A DNA stretch of 64,000 bases from Kribbella italica (GCF_014205135.1 NZ_JACHMY010000001.1:6510001-6574000); one strand, 5' to 3'. Numbered from the stretch's first letter, positions 49,728-58,869 are shown. Numbers and translations: made by a program. The notes: generated by a model from the letters alone, not told the origin.

Positions 49728-50636
49728 TCACCAAGGCAACGAAGCGGGCCGGCGCCCGGCGTCCAGTTGAACGACCAGCGGCGCGGCGCCCGCGCCCTGC
49801 CGTAGCCGAAGCTTCCGGCCGATGGTCGCTCCCGGAGCGAGCCCTTCGAAGTCCCACGCGTCCTCGGCGCCGTGCCATCCCGCGGGCCTCGGCACGCGCA
49901 CCGATCCGCGGGTCGCCGTCCGGCCGAAGTTCGTCACCTGCACCTCGAGCTCACCGTGCTTCGGGTGCACCGAGGCCAGCACGGTCCCGACCGGTGCGAC
50001 CAGCGCGCGCGTCGCCACCAGTCCCGCCACGGACAGCCGCACGACCCGGCCGGCTCGCACCGGGAACGGCCCGATGACCTGGCCGACGACATCAGCCACC
50101 GGTACGCCGTACGCGCGTCCGCCGACCTGTACCCGGAACTCGCCGCCGGGCGCGAGGGCCTCGATCAGCCGCATCCCGGCCTCGGCCGGGCCGATCAGGC
50201 GGACGCCGACGTCCGCCGTACGGCGTGCGACCAGGTGGAACGTCGCCCTCGACAGCGCCGTCGGCGTGAGGTCCCAGACGCCGTCGGCGTTGGCGGTCGT
50301 CGTGTCCGGCGGGACGATCCTGAGCTTGCCCTGCAGCGCGACCTTGACCACCGTCAGCGCCGGGAACTGGTCGGAGCCGGGCAGCCGGACGACCAGGTCG
50401 TCGCCGTCGCGACGCCAGGTGAGGGCCTTGCCGGTCCGCTCCTCGACGACATGCCGCGGTGTGGTCGCGAGTCCCGGCAACCGGACCTCGTGGTCGGCCG
50501 GGCGGCGGGTGATCCTGAGCAGCAGCACTCCGCAGTTCCGCAGGATCGCCTCACCCCACGGCTGCGGCCCGAACTCGCCGGGGATCCCCTCGACCAACGC
50601 CAAGTCGCGCCTCCACTCGCTGGTACGTCCGACCAT
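49728..50636 (-). pseudogene. possible 5'-truncated hydrolase remnant (beta-sandwich region)
   Basis: A 302-residue open frame that begins abruptly with MVGRTSEWRRDLALVEGIPG and lacks a ribosome site. The part GEAILRNCGVLLLRITRRPA through LTWRRDGDDLVVRLPG resembles the C-terminal linker and sandwich of GH29-type fucosidases, and the rest (VGVRLIGPAEAGMRLIEALA) looks like another beta-sandwich. A catalytic domain is missing, so this may be the decayed tail of a larger enzyme. It may also be an intact unknown protein. I cannot decide without a search. Confidence 0.4.
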
Positions 50637-50740
50637 CCGTCGTCGCCCGGGGGCCTGTCAACGCGCGATCCACCGGCTGAGCATCCGCATTCCACCGCTC
50701 CGGGTGTGATGGTTCACCTCCGGGCTGCAATGATCGGGGT

Positions 50741-51064
50741 ATGACGCAGAACCCGATGATTCCCGCCGTCGTCGTCGCCGACGTGGACGACGCTTTGCTG
50801 GCCGAGGCCTTCGTGCTCGACGTGCGGGAGCCGGACGAGTGGAACAGCGGTCACATCGAGGGTGCGACCCACATCCCGCTCGGCCAGCTGCAGCAGCGGG
50901 TCGGCGAGGTGCCGCTCGGCCAGAAGGTGATCTGCGTGTGCGCGGTCGGCGGCCGCTCCGGCGTCGCCACCCAGTACCTGATGTCCGAGGGCCGCGAAGC
51001 GATCAACCTCGACGGCGGCATGCACGCCTGGCAGTCCTTCGGCCGCCCGGTCGCCACGGACTGA
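50741..51064 (+). CDS. rhodanese-domain protein
   Basis: A 107-residue single-domain rhodanese. The active-site loop ICVCAVGGRSGVA carries the persulfide cysteine (C-A-V-G-G-R), and VLDVREPDEWNSGHIEGATH is the conserved N-terminal block. It would transfer sulfur to a thiol or protein acceptor in the cytoplasm. No signal peptide. A 12-bp inverted repeat begins 17 bp after the stop. No sulfur-metabolism neighbour is present. Confidence 0.9.
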   Translation: MTQNPMIPAVVVADVDDALLAEAFVLDVREPDEWNSGHIEGATHIPLGQLQQRVGEVPLGQKVICVCAVGGRSGVATQYLMSEGREAINLDGGMHAWQSFGRPVATD

Positions 51065-51080
51065 TCGAGTAGAAAATCTT

Positions 51081-51127
51081 CCGATCGACCGACGGAGACG
51101 TTAGTTTGTCACCGTTCGGTCGATCGG
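51081..51127 (+). terminator. stem-loop after rhodanese gene
   Basis: CCGATCGACCGA (51081-51092) pairs perfectly with TCGGTCGATCGG (51116-51127); a shorter CGG/CCG extension follows with a bulge. It begins 17 bp after the rhodanese stop and ends 75 bp before the large secreted protein start. A terminator is likely, though an operator role is possible. Confidence 0.55.
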
Positions 51128-51202
51128 CGTACACCCGCACCTCACACGGCAGCAGGACACGCCTCGTCGGATGGCCACGCCCGTCCACCGCCAGGAGGCT
51201 CC

Positions 51203-54200
51203 GTGTCCACGCTCGTCCCGCCCACCCCTGACCCCCGCCACCCAGTACCGGCCCCCGCCGCAGGCGCGTCCCGCGCCGCGGTCACCCCCGAGCCCCCCTC
51301 CGCCGCAGGCGCTTCCCGCGCCGGATTCACCCCCGAGCCACCCTCCGCCGCAGGCGCTTCGGGCGCGCACCCCCTGTTTGAACCTGCCGCCCGCGCAGCG
51401 TGTGCGGTCGGGCACCTACGCGCCGGCAGGCTCCTCGCCGTAGGCCTCGCAGCCGGCGGTCTGCTGTTCACAAGCATCCAGCCCGCGGCAGCCGACCCCG
51501 TCCAGCCCGTCGAGGCGCACCGGGGTTCCTCGGCTGCCTCTGACATCCCCGATGTCGCGATCGCGCCGCCCGGGGAAGGCATCGTCACCCGGCGGACCGA
51601 CAGCCCGGTCGCACCCGGCGTGAACTACACCAGCTTCGACCGCCTCGACGCGCGTGGCTGGCTCCGCGGTGACATCCTCGTCGCCGACCTCGACCGCCAA
51701 GGTGTCACCGTCGACTACCTCAACCCCGGCACCGTCTCCGGCCGTGAGGTGCTCAGCCAGCAAGTGCAGCGCAAGCAGGCGATCGCCGGCGTCAACGGCG
51801 ACTTCTTCGACATCAACGACACCGGCGCCCCGCTCGGCGTCGGCATCGAACGCGACGCCGACGGCGGCCCCGGCCGCGTCGTCAACGGCCCGGCGACCGG
51901 CCACAACGAGACCGCGGTGATCGGCAGCGACGGCCTCGGCCGGATCGCGCAGGTCTTCCTCGAAGGCTCCGCGACCGACGACGACGCGAGCAAGGTCGAC
52001 CTGACCAACCTCAACTCCCCGACCGTCAACGCGAACGGCATCGGCCTCTACACCCCGCAGTGGGGCGAGGCCGCCCGCACCCGGACTGTCGACGGCCTCC
52101 CGACCGTCCGCGAGGTCATCCTCCGCGACGGCGTCGTCGTCTCGTCGAACACCACCCCCGCGACCACCCCGCTCGCCGCGAACGAGCAGGCCCTGATCGG
52201 CCGCGAGACCGGCGCGACCGCCCTCCAGGCGTTCGAGCCCGGCGACAAGGTCGAGGTGAAGTACGGCCCCCGCGCCGACGCCGCCGACGCCGCGGTCGCG
52301 CTCAGTGGCAACATCCAGCTCGCCCGCGACGGTCAGATCCTCAACGTCGACGACACCGCCCTGCACCCCCGGACGGCGATCGGCTTCTCGGCCGACGGCC
52401 GCCGGATGATCCTGCTCACCGTCGACGGCCGGATGGTCGACTCCCGCGGCTTGACGGAGAAGGAACTGGCCCGGCTGATGCTGGACCTCGGCGCCGACGA
52501 CGTGCTCAACCTCGACGGCGGCGGTTCCTCGACGATGCTGAAGCGCTCGCCCGGCGAGGCCACGCCCGAGGTCGTCAACAAGCCATCCGACGGCTCCGAG
52601 CGCCTCACCCCGAACGGCCTCGGCCTGCTCCCGGTCAAGGGCTCCGGCCAGCTCAAGGGCTTCCGGCTCGAAGCCACCGGTACGACGGCCGAGCCGGCCG
52701 ACGCCGATCTCACCCGCAGCGCGAAGGTCCTGACCGGCCTCAGCCGGGTCCTCACCGCCCGCGGTCACGACGAGACCTACGCGCCCGTCACCGGTACGCC
52801 GTACTGGTCGGCCGGCAGCAACGCGCGCGTCACCCACCAGGGCGTCGTCACCGGCCGCCGCGCCGGCGACGTCGTGATCACCGCCGCCAAGGGCCGCGCG
52901 AACGGCCGCTTCCCGATGACCGTGCTCGGCGAGCCCACCCGGCTCGCGCCGTCGAACAAGCAGGTGTCGTTGCCCAACGCCACCACCAACGGCTTCTTCA
53001 GCGTCACCGGGTACGACGCCGACGGGTTCTCCACCTGGGTCGAGCCGCGCGACGTCAAGCTCACCTACGACAAGACCCTCGTCAACGTGGTTGCCAAGGG
53101 CAATGGCTTCGAGGTGACCGCGCTCGGTGCCGACGCGGTCTCGACGGTCGTCACCGCGAAGGTCGGCGCGCTCAGCACCCAGCTCAGCATCACCGCCGGG
53201 CTGAGCAGCGAGGTGGTCGACGAGGTCGACGACCTGACCCGCTGGCAGGCGAACGCCGTACCGGCCGGTGCCGCGACCGCGACCCGGTCGACGGCCGAGG
53301 GCCACGACGGCGGTCAGGCGATCGCGCTCGACTACTCGCTGACCGGCAGCACCGCCACGCGCGCGGCGTACCTGTCGATGACCCCGCAGCAGATCCTGCC
53401 CGGGCAGCCGCAGAAGGTCGGCGCGTGGGTGTACGGCGACGGGAAGGGCGCGTGGCTACGGGCCAACGCGTACGACGGCGCCGGTGGTTCGGCGCAGACG
53501 CTCAACCTCGCGGCCGCCGTCGACTGGACCGGCTGGAAGTACGTCGAGGCCGACGTCCCGCCGGGACTGACGATGCCGCTGAAGTTCTGGCGGATCTACG
53601 TCGTCGAGACCGTGCCCACCCGCCAGTACGCCGGCCGGATCGTCGTCGACGACCTGACCGTCCGCGGCGCTCCGCCGGTCACCGTCCAGCCGCCCGCGAA
53701 GGTGGTCGACCCGATGGTGGTTGCCGATGGCAAGCTCGACGGGAAGCGCTGGAAGTTCGCCGTCCTGTCGGACGCCCAGTTCACCGCGGACGACCCGGAG
53801 TCGGACTTCGTCCAGCAGGCCCGGCGGACGATCCGCGAGGCGCTCGCGCAGAAGCCCGAGTTCCTGGTGATCAACGGCGACTTCGTCGACCGCGGCTTCG
53901 CGAACGACATCGCGCTGGCCCAGCGGATCATCGACGAGGAGGTCGCCGGGAAGGTGCCGGTGCACTACGTGCCGGGCAACCACGAGAGCTACGGCCCGGG
54001 TGACCTGTCGGAGTGGACCAAGGTGTTCGGCGCGCCGAGCAGCACGTTCGACCACAAGGGCACGCGGTTCGTGCTGCGCGACTCGTCGCTCGGGTCGCTG
54101 CGGGCCGGTGGGTTCGCGCAGATCCTCGACCTGCGCAAGCAGCTCGACGACGCGGCCAAGAACAGGGCGATCCGCAACGTCGTGGTGATGGCCCACCACC

Positions 54201-54832
54201 CGATCGACGACCCGTCGCCGACCGCGAACTCGCAGCTCGGAGACCGCAAGGAGGCCGAGCTGCTGGTCCGCTGGCTGGCCGACTTCCGTGCGTCGACCGG
54301 CAAGGGTGCGGCGTACATGGCCGCTCACGCGGGCACTTTCGCCGCGACGCGCACTGACGGCGTACTGCTTCCGCTCACCGGCAACTCCGGCAAGAGCCCG
54401 GCGGCCGCTCCCGACGCGGGCGGCTTCACCGGGTGGGCGCTGGTCGGCATCGACCCGAACGCCCGCGCCGCGGACGCCGGCGTACGCCACTGGTCGGCGC
54501 CCGAACGCTCCTGGTTCCAGGTCGAGCTCCGCCCCCACGTCGACGGCCTGGAGCTCACCGCCCCGGCGACTCTCCGCCGAGGCCAAACCGCCGCGGCCTC
54601 GGCCACCGTCGTCCAGGACACCCGTCGAGTCCCAGTAGCTTTCCCAGTCTCAGCCGACTGGACCGGCTCGACCTTCCTGCACCTGGGCCCCGCCCGTACT
54701 GCGCCTTTCTGGGCCGCAGCCGCCTACGACCCCAAGACCGGCACCCTCACCGCCCTCCGCCCCGGCACGGTCGACCTGGCCGTCACCGTCAACGGCACCA
54801 CGAAGTCCCAACGGATCCGCATCGACTGGTAA
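51203..54832 (+). CDS. secreted phosphodiester glycosidase (DUF2233) fused to metallophosphoesterase
   Basis: A 1209-residue multidomain protein. Order: residues 1-75, Ala/Pro-rich with 15-residue repeats; about 76-98, membrane/signal helix (LLAVGLAAGGLLFTSIQPAA); about 130-475, phosphodiester glycosidase domain (AIAGVNGDFFDINDTGAPLG; LHPRTAIGFSADGRRMILLT; ADDVLNLDGGGSSTML); about 480-840, Ig-like and CBM-like sandwiches; about 845-1120, calcineurin-like phosphoesterase (FAVLSDAQFTADD, FLVINGDFVDRG, HYVPGNHESYG, VVMAHHPIDD); C-terminal sandwich. It probably removes sugar-phosphodiester groups from wall teichoic acid-like polymers. GTG 51203 has AGGAGG 4 bp upstream, so the long N terminus is real. 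Confidence 0.87.
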   Translation: MSTLVPPTPDPRHPVPAPAAGASRAAVTPEPPSAAGASRAGFTPEPPSAAGASGAHPLFEPAARAACAVGHLRAGRLLAVGLAAGGLLFTSIQPAAADPVQPVEAHRGSSAASDIPDVAIAPPGEGIVTRRTDSPVAPGVNYTSFDRLDARGWLRGDILVADLDRQGVTVDYLNPGTVSGREVLSQQVQRKQAIAGVNGDFFDINDTGAPLGVGIERDADGGPGRVVNGPATGHNETAVIGSDGLGRIAQVFLEGSATDDDASKVDLTNLNSPTVNANGIGLYTPQWGEAARTRTVDGLPTVREVILRDGVVVSSNTTPATTPLAANEQALIGRETGATALQAFEPGDKVEVKYGPRADAADAAVALSGNIQLARDGQILNVDDTALHPRTAIGFSADGRRMILLTVDGRMVDSRGLTEKELARLMLDLGADDVLNLDGGGSSTMLKRSPGEATPEVVNKPSDGSERLTPNGLGLLPVKGSGQLKGFRLEATGTTAEPADADLTRSAKVLTGLSRVLTARGHDETYAPVTGTPYWSAGSNARVTHQGVVTGRRAGDVVITAAKGRANGRFPMTVLGEPTRLAPSNKQVSLPNATTNGFFSVTGYDADGFSTWVEPRDVKLTYDKTLVNVVAKGNGFEVTALGADAVSTVVTAKVGALSTQLSITAGLSSEVVDEVDDLTRWQANAVPAGAATATRSTAEGHDGGQAIALDYSLTGSTATRAAYLSMTPQQILPGQPQKVGAWVYGDGKGAWLRANAYDGAGGSAQTLNLAAAVDWTGWKYVEADVPPGLTMPLKFWRIYVVETVPTRQYAGRIVVDDLTVRGAPPVTVQPPAKVVDPMVVADGKLDGKRWKFAVLSDAQFTADDPESDFVQQARRTIREALAQKPEFLVINGDFVDRGFANDIALAQRIIDEEVAGKVPVHYVPGNHESYGPGDLSEWTKVFGAPSSTFDHKGTRFVLRDSSLGSLRAGGFAQILDLRKQLDDAAKNRAIRNVVVMAHHPIDDPSPTANSQLGDRKEAELLVRWLADFRASTGKGAAYMAAHAGTFAATRTDGVLLPLTGNSGKSPAAAPDAGGFTGWALVGIDPNARAADAGVRHWSAPERSWFQVELRPHVDGLELTAPATLRRGQTAAASATVVQDTRRVPVAFPVSADWTGSTFLHLGPARTAPFWAAAAYDPKTGTLTALRPGTVDLAVTVNGTTKSQRIRIDW
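51257..51367 (+). repeat. 45-bp tandem repeat in the N-terminal coding region
   Basis: Units beginning GCCGCAGGCG at 51257, 51302 and 51347 repeat every 45 bp; two are complete and the third is partial. They encode AAGASRAAVTPEPPS, AAGASRAGFTPEPPS and AAGASGA. The array lies before the export helix of the fusion protein. Confidence 0.75.
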
Positions 54833-54842
54833 ACCTGGTGGG

Positions 54843-55376
54843 ATGCGCCTCGATCGCATCACCATCACCGAGTACGACGCCCGCTGGCCGGCCCTGTTCG
54901 AAGAGCAGCGCCGGCCAGTCCAGGCGGCCTTGTCGCCGTACCTGACCCGCCCGATCGAACACCTGGGCAGCACCGCAGTCCCCGGCCTCCCCGCCAAGCC
55001 GATCATCGACATGCTCGCCGTGGTCACCGACCACGCCACCGTCGACCTCGACCCCCTGTCAGCCACCGGCTGGCTTCCCGCCCCCGAACCAGGCGACGCC
55101 ACCTCCCGCAAACACTCCTGGTGCTACCCGTCCATCGAGTACCGCACCCACCACCTACACATCGTCGAACAGTCCTCACCCAACTGGCCCACCTGGCTGG
55201 CCTTCCGCGACCACCTGAGAACCACCCCCACAGACCGCGACGAATACGCCCGCCTCAAACAAGAATTAGCCGCCACCAACGACCAGGACCGCCCCGCCTA
55301 CCGCGCAGGCAAGGCCCCCTTCATCACCGCCGTACTGAGTCGGCTGCAGTCACCACACACCGACCCCCAAGCCTGA
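54843..55376 (+). CDS. GrpB/UPF0157 protein (second copy)
   Basis: A 177-residue GrpB-family protein. The core block is IEHLGSTAVPGLPAKPIIDM, and the second block HHLHIVEQSSPNWPTWLAFR with YARLKQELAATNDQDRPAYR follows. It is a better match to the typical GrpB layout than the one at 33793-34356 (retains EYDARWPALFEEQRRPV at the N terminus). The stop of the previous gene is 11 bp upstream. Nucleotidyltransferase activity is predicted, not shown. Codons here are more C-rich, like 22531-23055 and 28951-29742. Confidence 0.85.
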   Translation: MRLDRITITEYDARWPALFEEQRRPVQAALSPYLTRPIEHLGSTAVPGLPAKPIIDMLAVVTDHATVDLDPLSATGWLPAPEPGDATSRKHSWCYPSIEYRTHHLHIVEQSSPNWPTWLAFRDHLRTTPTDRDEYARLKQELAATNDQDRPAYRAGKAPFITAVLSRLQSPHTDPQA

Positions 55377-55394
55377 CCCCGCCCCGAACCCGGA

Positions 55395-55759
55395 TCACCG
55401 AACCTCGGCCGCATTCGGCGACCACTCCGCTGGAGCGAACAGCCATTCGGCGCCGTCCTCGGACCACACCTCGACATCCCCGGCAACGGTGGTGAACGCC
55501 GGCGGCGCATGCCGAGGGAACGCAGTACGGCGGCGGTGCCCAGCAGGGGATGTCCAGCAAACCGCCGCTCCAGCAGGCGGTTGTGAATCCGCACCGTTCG
55601 CAGATCCTTCGCCACGAACACCGTCGCCGGCTCGGCAGCGGCGGTCGCCAGGCGTTGCCGCTCGCTCGGCGCGGGCATCCTGTCCACCAGCACGACGGCG
55701 ACCTCGTTGCCGTGGGCCCCGTTGTCCGCGGTGAAGACCCGGGCGGTCCGCCGGTTCAC
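55395..55759 (-). pseudogene. short PhzF-like protein broken by a frameshift
   Basis: The frame from GTG 55759 reads RTARVFTADNGAHGNEVAVV and RRFAGHPLLGTAAVLRSLGM, the N-terminal domain of PhzF-type isomerases. Near 55508 the reading frame becomes arginine-rich nonsense. The other frame then continues with PhzF-like FTTVAGDVEVWSEDGAEWLF and APAEWSPNAAEVR before a TGA at 55395-55397. A one-base deletion in the CTCGGCATGCGCCGC region explains this. Joined, the product would be about 120 residues, a single PhzF half. The start overlaps the stop of the monooxygenase-like gene (GTGA), so it was an operon partner. A sequencing error is possible. Confidence 0.7.
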
Positions 55760-56043
55760 CCTTCGACGTCGTTGAAGTGCTCCACGTGCGGCGCGTTGGC
55801 GAAGTGGGGGCCGATCAGGCCGCGCCAGATTGGGAAGCCTTCGCCGGCGCGGAAAGCCTCGTGGGTCTCGACCGAGTCCCACTCGACGAGTAGGACGAAG
55901 CGGGTGGGGGTTTCGATGCCGCGGGTCATTCGGATGCTGAGGGCGCCGGCTGCCGTCAGTTGCCGGCGGGCCTCCCGGTACGCCGCTTCGAAGGCCTCTT
56001 CCTGCCCGGCCACCACATCGATCAACGCAATCTCGAGAGCCAT
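55756..56043 (-). CDS. ABM-domain protein (antibiotic biosynthesis monooxygenase-like)
   Basis: A 95-residue dimeric alpha-beta-barrel protein. Typical blocks are IALIDVVAGQEEAFEAAYRE, RFVLLVEWDSVETHEAFRAG and a C-terminal PHVEHF. Members include heme-degrading or quinone monooxygenases, but many have unknown roles. It overlaps the start of the frameshifted PhzF-like gene. ATG 56043. Function unassigned. Confidence 0.82.
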   Translation of the reverse strand: MALEIALIDVVAGQEEAFEAAYREARRQLTAAGALSIRMTRGIETPTRFVLLVEWDSVETHEAFRAGEGFPIWRGLIGPHFANAPHVEHFNDVEG

Positions 56044-56117
56044 GCCCTCACCTTTTCACGGTCTCCCAGCGGGCGGTCGCCGCTGGTCGGAGGGTGGACA
56101 GCGGATAGCGTTCGGGG

Positions 56118-57029
56118 GTGACTGACGTGAGGAAAGCGCAGCGGTTGAAGGCTGGGGATCGGGTGGCTGTGGTGGCGCCGGCTGGGCCGCTGAAGGGGGA
56201 GCGGCTGGAGGCGGGTACTCAGCGGCTGAGGGAGTGGGGGCTGGAGGTCGAGGTGATGCCTTCGGCCCTGGCGCGTGATGAGCGGTTCCCTTACCTGGCG
56301 GGGAGTGACGCGGCGCGGGCGGAGGACTTCACGAACGCCTGGATGGACGACCGGTTCGCGGCCGTGTTCTGCGGCCGGGGCGGGTACGGCGTACAGCGGA
56401 TGCTGCCGTTGCTGGAGCTCGACGCGTTGGCCGCGGTGGAGAAGGTGTTCGTCGGGTTCAGCGACATCACCGCGCTGCACGAGGCGCTGAACGCGCGAGG
56501 CCTGGTGACCGTGCACGGCCCGATGGCGGCAGGCGTCGAGCAGCTGGCGACCGGCGGCGAAAGACTGCGCGACCTGTTGTTCGAACCGGAGAAGGTCGTC
56601 GACCTGCTGGACCCGCGCGGTGCCGAGACAGTCGTCGCCGGTACGGCGGAAGGCCGGCTCCTCGGCGGCAACCTGGCGTTGCTCGCGGCCAGCCTCGGAT
56701 CGCCGACGGCGGCGAAGCCGGCCGGGATCGTGGTGCTGGAAGACGTCAGCGAGGACGGGTATCGCGTCGACCGGTTGCTCACCCAACTCCTGCGCGCGGG
56801 CTGGTTCGAGCAGGTGACCGGACTGGTGATCGGCGACTTCAGCGAGGCCGACGACGGCGGACTGGTCGCCGATGTCGTCCACGAACGCCTCGAGCCGCTC
56901 CAGGTCCCGATGGTCACCGGCGCCGCGATCGGGCACGAGGACCTCAACCTCGCCGTACCGCTCGGTCTGCCGGTCAGACTCGACGCCACCAACGGATCAC
57001 TGCAGCCGCTGGAGCCCGCGTTTCAGTAG
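56118..57029 (+). CDS. LD-carboxypeptidase (peptidase S66)
   Basis: A 303-residue S66 serine peptidase that trims the terminal D-Ala from muropeptide tetrapeptides during wall recycling. The nucleophile Ser is in VFVGFSDITALHEAL, the catalytic Glu in VVLEDVSEDGYRVDR, and the His in GAAIGHEDLNLAVPLG. The conserved GRGGYGVQRMLP also fits. No signal peptide, consistent with cytoplasmic recycling. GTG 56118. It is convergent with the WYL regulator and overlaps it by 7 bp. Confidence 0.9.
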   Translation: MTDVRKAQRLKAGDRVAVVAPAGPLKGERLEAGTQRLREWGLEVEVMPSALARDERFPYLAGSDAARAEDFTNAWMDDRFAAVFCGRGGYGVQRMLPLLELDALAAVEKVFVGFSDITALHEALNARGLVTVHGPMAAGVEQLATGGERLRDLLFEPEKVVDLLDPRGAETVVAGTAEGRLLGGNLALLAASLGSPTAAKPAGIVVLEDVSEDGYRVDRLLTQLLRAGWFEQVTGLVIGDFSEADDGGLVADVVHERLEPLQVPMVTGAAIGHEDLNLAVPLGLPVRLDATNGSLQPLEPAFQ

Positions 57030-57961
57030 CGCTCAGCGAGCCACTGGCCGAAGACGCGCAGCCGCGCGGCCAACGAAGCGGGCTCGATGACATCCAGATC
57101 CAAGTTCAAGTACGCCAGCCACCGCGCGGCCCAGTCCAGATCGTCCGTACCGAACCGCAGCTCGCACTCGTCACCCACCTCAACGACCGCCGCAACACTC
57201 GGATCCACCAGCTCCCGAACCAGATCGCCCGACGTGTGCACAGCCACCCGCACCTGATGCCGCCACCGCCCGTGCGCCAGCGACTGGGCGACCAGCTGCG
57301 CGGCGTCGTCAGGCGGCGCCGGCGCGGGCAGCTGGATGCCGAGGGCCTGCGCCTGAGAGATCCGGTCGACGGCGTACACCCTCCACTCGTCCGCGCCCCG
57401 CGCACAGGCCACCAGGTACCAAAGCCGCCGCAACGCCACCAGCCGGTACGGCTGCACCTCGACCGCGTGGTCGTCCGCAGCCCCCAGCCGCCGATGCCGG
57501 AACCGCACAGCCTCACCAGCCCGGCACGCCAGCGCCAGCTGAACCAGTACGTCGCCAGAGGCGCGCCGCGGCGAACGCCCCGGATAAGCCTGTACGTCGG
57601 TCAACGCCGTCAACCGCGTCTGCCACTGCGACGGCACTACCTGCGTCAGCTTGGCCAGCGCCGTGACCGCGGCGGTCTCCAGCCCCTCCACGCCCACCGC
57701 CGTCCGTAGACTCAGCGCCACCGCGGCCACCTCGTCCGCGTCCAGCAGCAGCGGCGGCATGGCTCGCCCCTGCGCCAGCCGGTAGCCCCCGTCGCGCCCG
57801 GCCGCGCCGTCGATCCGGTAGCCCAGCTCGCGCAGCTGGGCGATGTCACGCCGGGCAGTCCGCTCGGTCACCCCGAGCCGGGCGGCCAGCGCGGGCGCGG
57901 AGATGCCCGGGTGCGTCTGCAGCAGCGCGAGCGTCTCGAGACGGCGGCTCGTCGTACTCAT
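57023..57961 (-). CDS. WYL-domain (YafY-type) regulator
   Basis: A 312-residue regulator. The N-terminal winged helix is SAPALAARLGVTERTARRDI with a wing, and the WYL domain is in VEVQPYRLVALRRLWYLVAC where R-R-L-W-Y-L replaces the WYL core. The C-terminal WCX segment ends LRVFGQWLAERY. WYL proteins bind single-stranded DNA or nucleotides. It is divergent from ridA and may regulate it and the SRPBCC gene. ATG 57961. Confidence 0.9.
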   Translation of the reverse strand: MSTTSRRLETLALLQTHPGISAPALAARLGVTERTARRDIAQLRELGYRIDGAAGRDGGYRLAQGRAMPPLLLDADEVAAVALSLRTAVGVEGLETAAVTALAKLTQVVPSQWQTRLTALTDVQAYPGRSPRRASGDVLVQLALACRAGEAVRFRHRRLGAADDHAVEVQPYRLVALRRLWYLVACARGADEWRVYAVDRISQAQALGIQLPAPAPPDDAAQLVAQSLAHGRWRHQVRVAVHTSGDLVRELVDPSVAAVVEVGDECELRFGTDDLDWAARWLAYLNLDLDVIEPASLAARLRVFGQWLAERY

Positions 57962-58021
57962 GGCTCAACTATCCCCCAAACCCGGACAGTATCTGACCGG
58001 GTAGTGCGTGATGCTGGATCC

Positions 58022-58420
58022 ATGACCGAGAAAACGCTGCTTCGCCCCGAAGGACTCGTGAACTCCCCGGCGTTCACCCACGTCGCCGTCGTCCCGCCCG
58101 GCATGACCACGCTGTACGTCGGCGGCCAGAACGCCGTTGACGGCGAGGGCAAGCTGATCGGCGGCGATGACGCCGCGGCGCAGACCGAGCAGGTGATGAA
58201 GAACCTGAAGACGGCGCTGGCCGCCGCCGGCGCGACCGTGCACGACCTGGTGTCGATGACGATCTACCTGGCCGAGGAGGTCGACCTGGCCAAGGCTTAT
58301 CCGGTCGCTGCCCAAGGGCTCGAAGGCGCGGCGCCGACCGTGCAGGGCATCCGCGTCACCAGCCTGACCGTCCCCGGCGCCCTGCTGGAGGTCAGCGCGA
58401 TCGCGGCGGTCGCGCCGTGA
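58022..58420 (+). CDS. RidA-family protein
   Basis: A 132-residue RidA/YjgF-type protein. The family core is TTLYVGGQNAVDGEGKLIGG, QTEQVMKNLKTALAAAGATV and ALLEVSAIAAV. The conserved Arg of RidA deaminases is not obvious where expected, so it may lack imine deaminase activity. ATG 58022 is 60 bp after the divergent WYL gene start. It overlaps the SRPBCC gene by 4 bp (GTGA). Confidence 0.85.
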   Translation: MTEKTLLRPEGLVNSPAFTHVAVVPPGMTTLYVGGQNAVDGEGKLIGGDDAAAQTEQVMKNLKTALAAAGATVHDLVSMTIYLAEEVDLAKAYPVAAQGLEGAAPTVQGIRVTSLTVPGALLEVSAIAAVAP

Positions 58421-58854
58421 GCTCGCCGGACAACGAGAAGGCCGCGGAGCCGTCGCACGTCGGCCGCACCAAGGACGCCGGCTGGCAGATCGGCGTCTCG
58501 AAGACGATCAACCGCCCGGTCGGCGAGGTGTGGGACTTCGTCACCTCACCGGCCGGCGTCGCGATCTGGCTCGGCGAGGGCGCCTCCCTGCTCACCGAGA
58601 AGTACGAGACGAAGGACGGCACTCGCGGCGAACTGCGCAGCTTCCGTGAGAACACCCGCGTCCGCCTCACCTGGCAGCCGGAGGACTGGCCTCACGAGAC
58701 CACGATCCAGCTCGCCGTCACCGCGACAGGCCCCACCAAGGCCCGCCTGGTCGTCCACCAGGAACGGCTGGCCAACGCCGACGAGCGCGAGCACCAGCGC
58801 AAGCACTGGCAGGGCGTCATCACCGAGCTGGCCGCGAAGATCACCGCGGACTGA
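58417..58854 (+). CDS. SRPBCC (AHSA1-like) protein
   Basis: A 145-residue START/AHSA1-type protein with the block VSKTINRPVGEVWDFVTSPA at the beginning of the hydrophobic-pocket fold and LRSFRENTRVRLTWQPEDWP in the middle; HQRKHWQGVITELAAKI forms the last helix. It likely binds a small hydrophobic ligand. GTG 58417 overlaps the RidA stop. The WYL-RidA-SRPBCC arrangement suggests co-regulation. Function unknown. Confidence 0.8.
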   Translation: MSSPDNEKAAEPSHVGRTKDAGWQIGVSKTINRPVGEVWDFVTSPAGVAIWLGEGASLLTEKYETKDGTRGELRSFRENTRVRLTWQPEDWPHETTIQLAVTATGPTKARLVVHQERLANADEREHQRKHWQGVITELAAKITAD

Positions 58855-58869
58855 GCGGCTGCGGCTGGA

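Noticed and set aside
51081..51127. 12-bp inverted repeat considered as a regulator binding site
   Set aside because: It starts 17 bp after a stop codon and fits a transcript end better; no regulator gene is adjacent.
51203..51440. Idea that the fusion protein should start at a later codon near the export helix
   Set aside because: AGGAGG stands 4 bp before GTG 51203 and the repeats stay in frame, so the upstream start is better supported.
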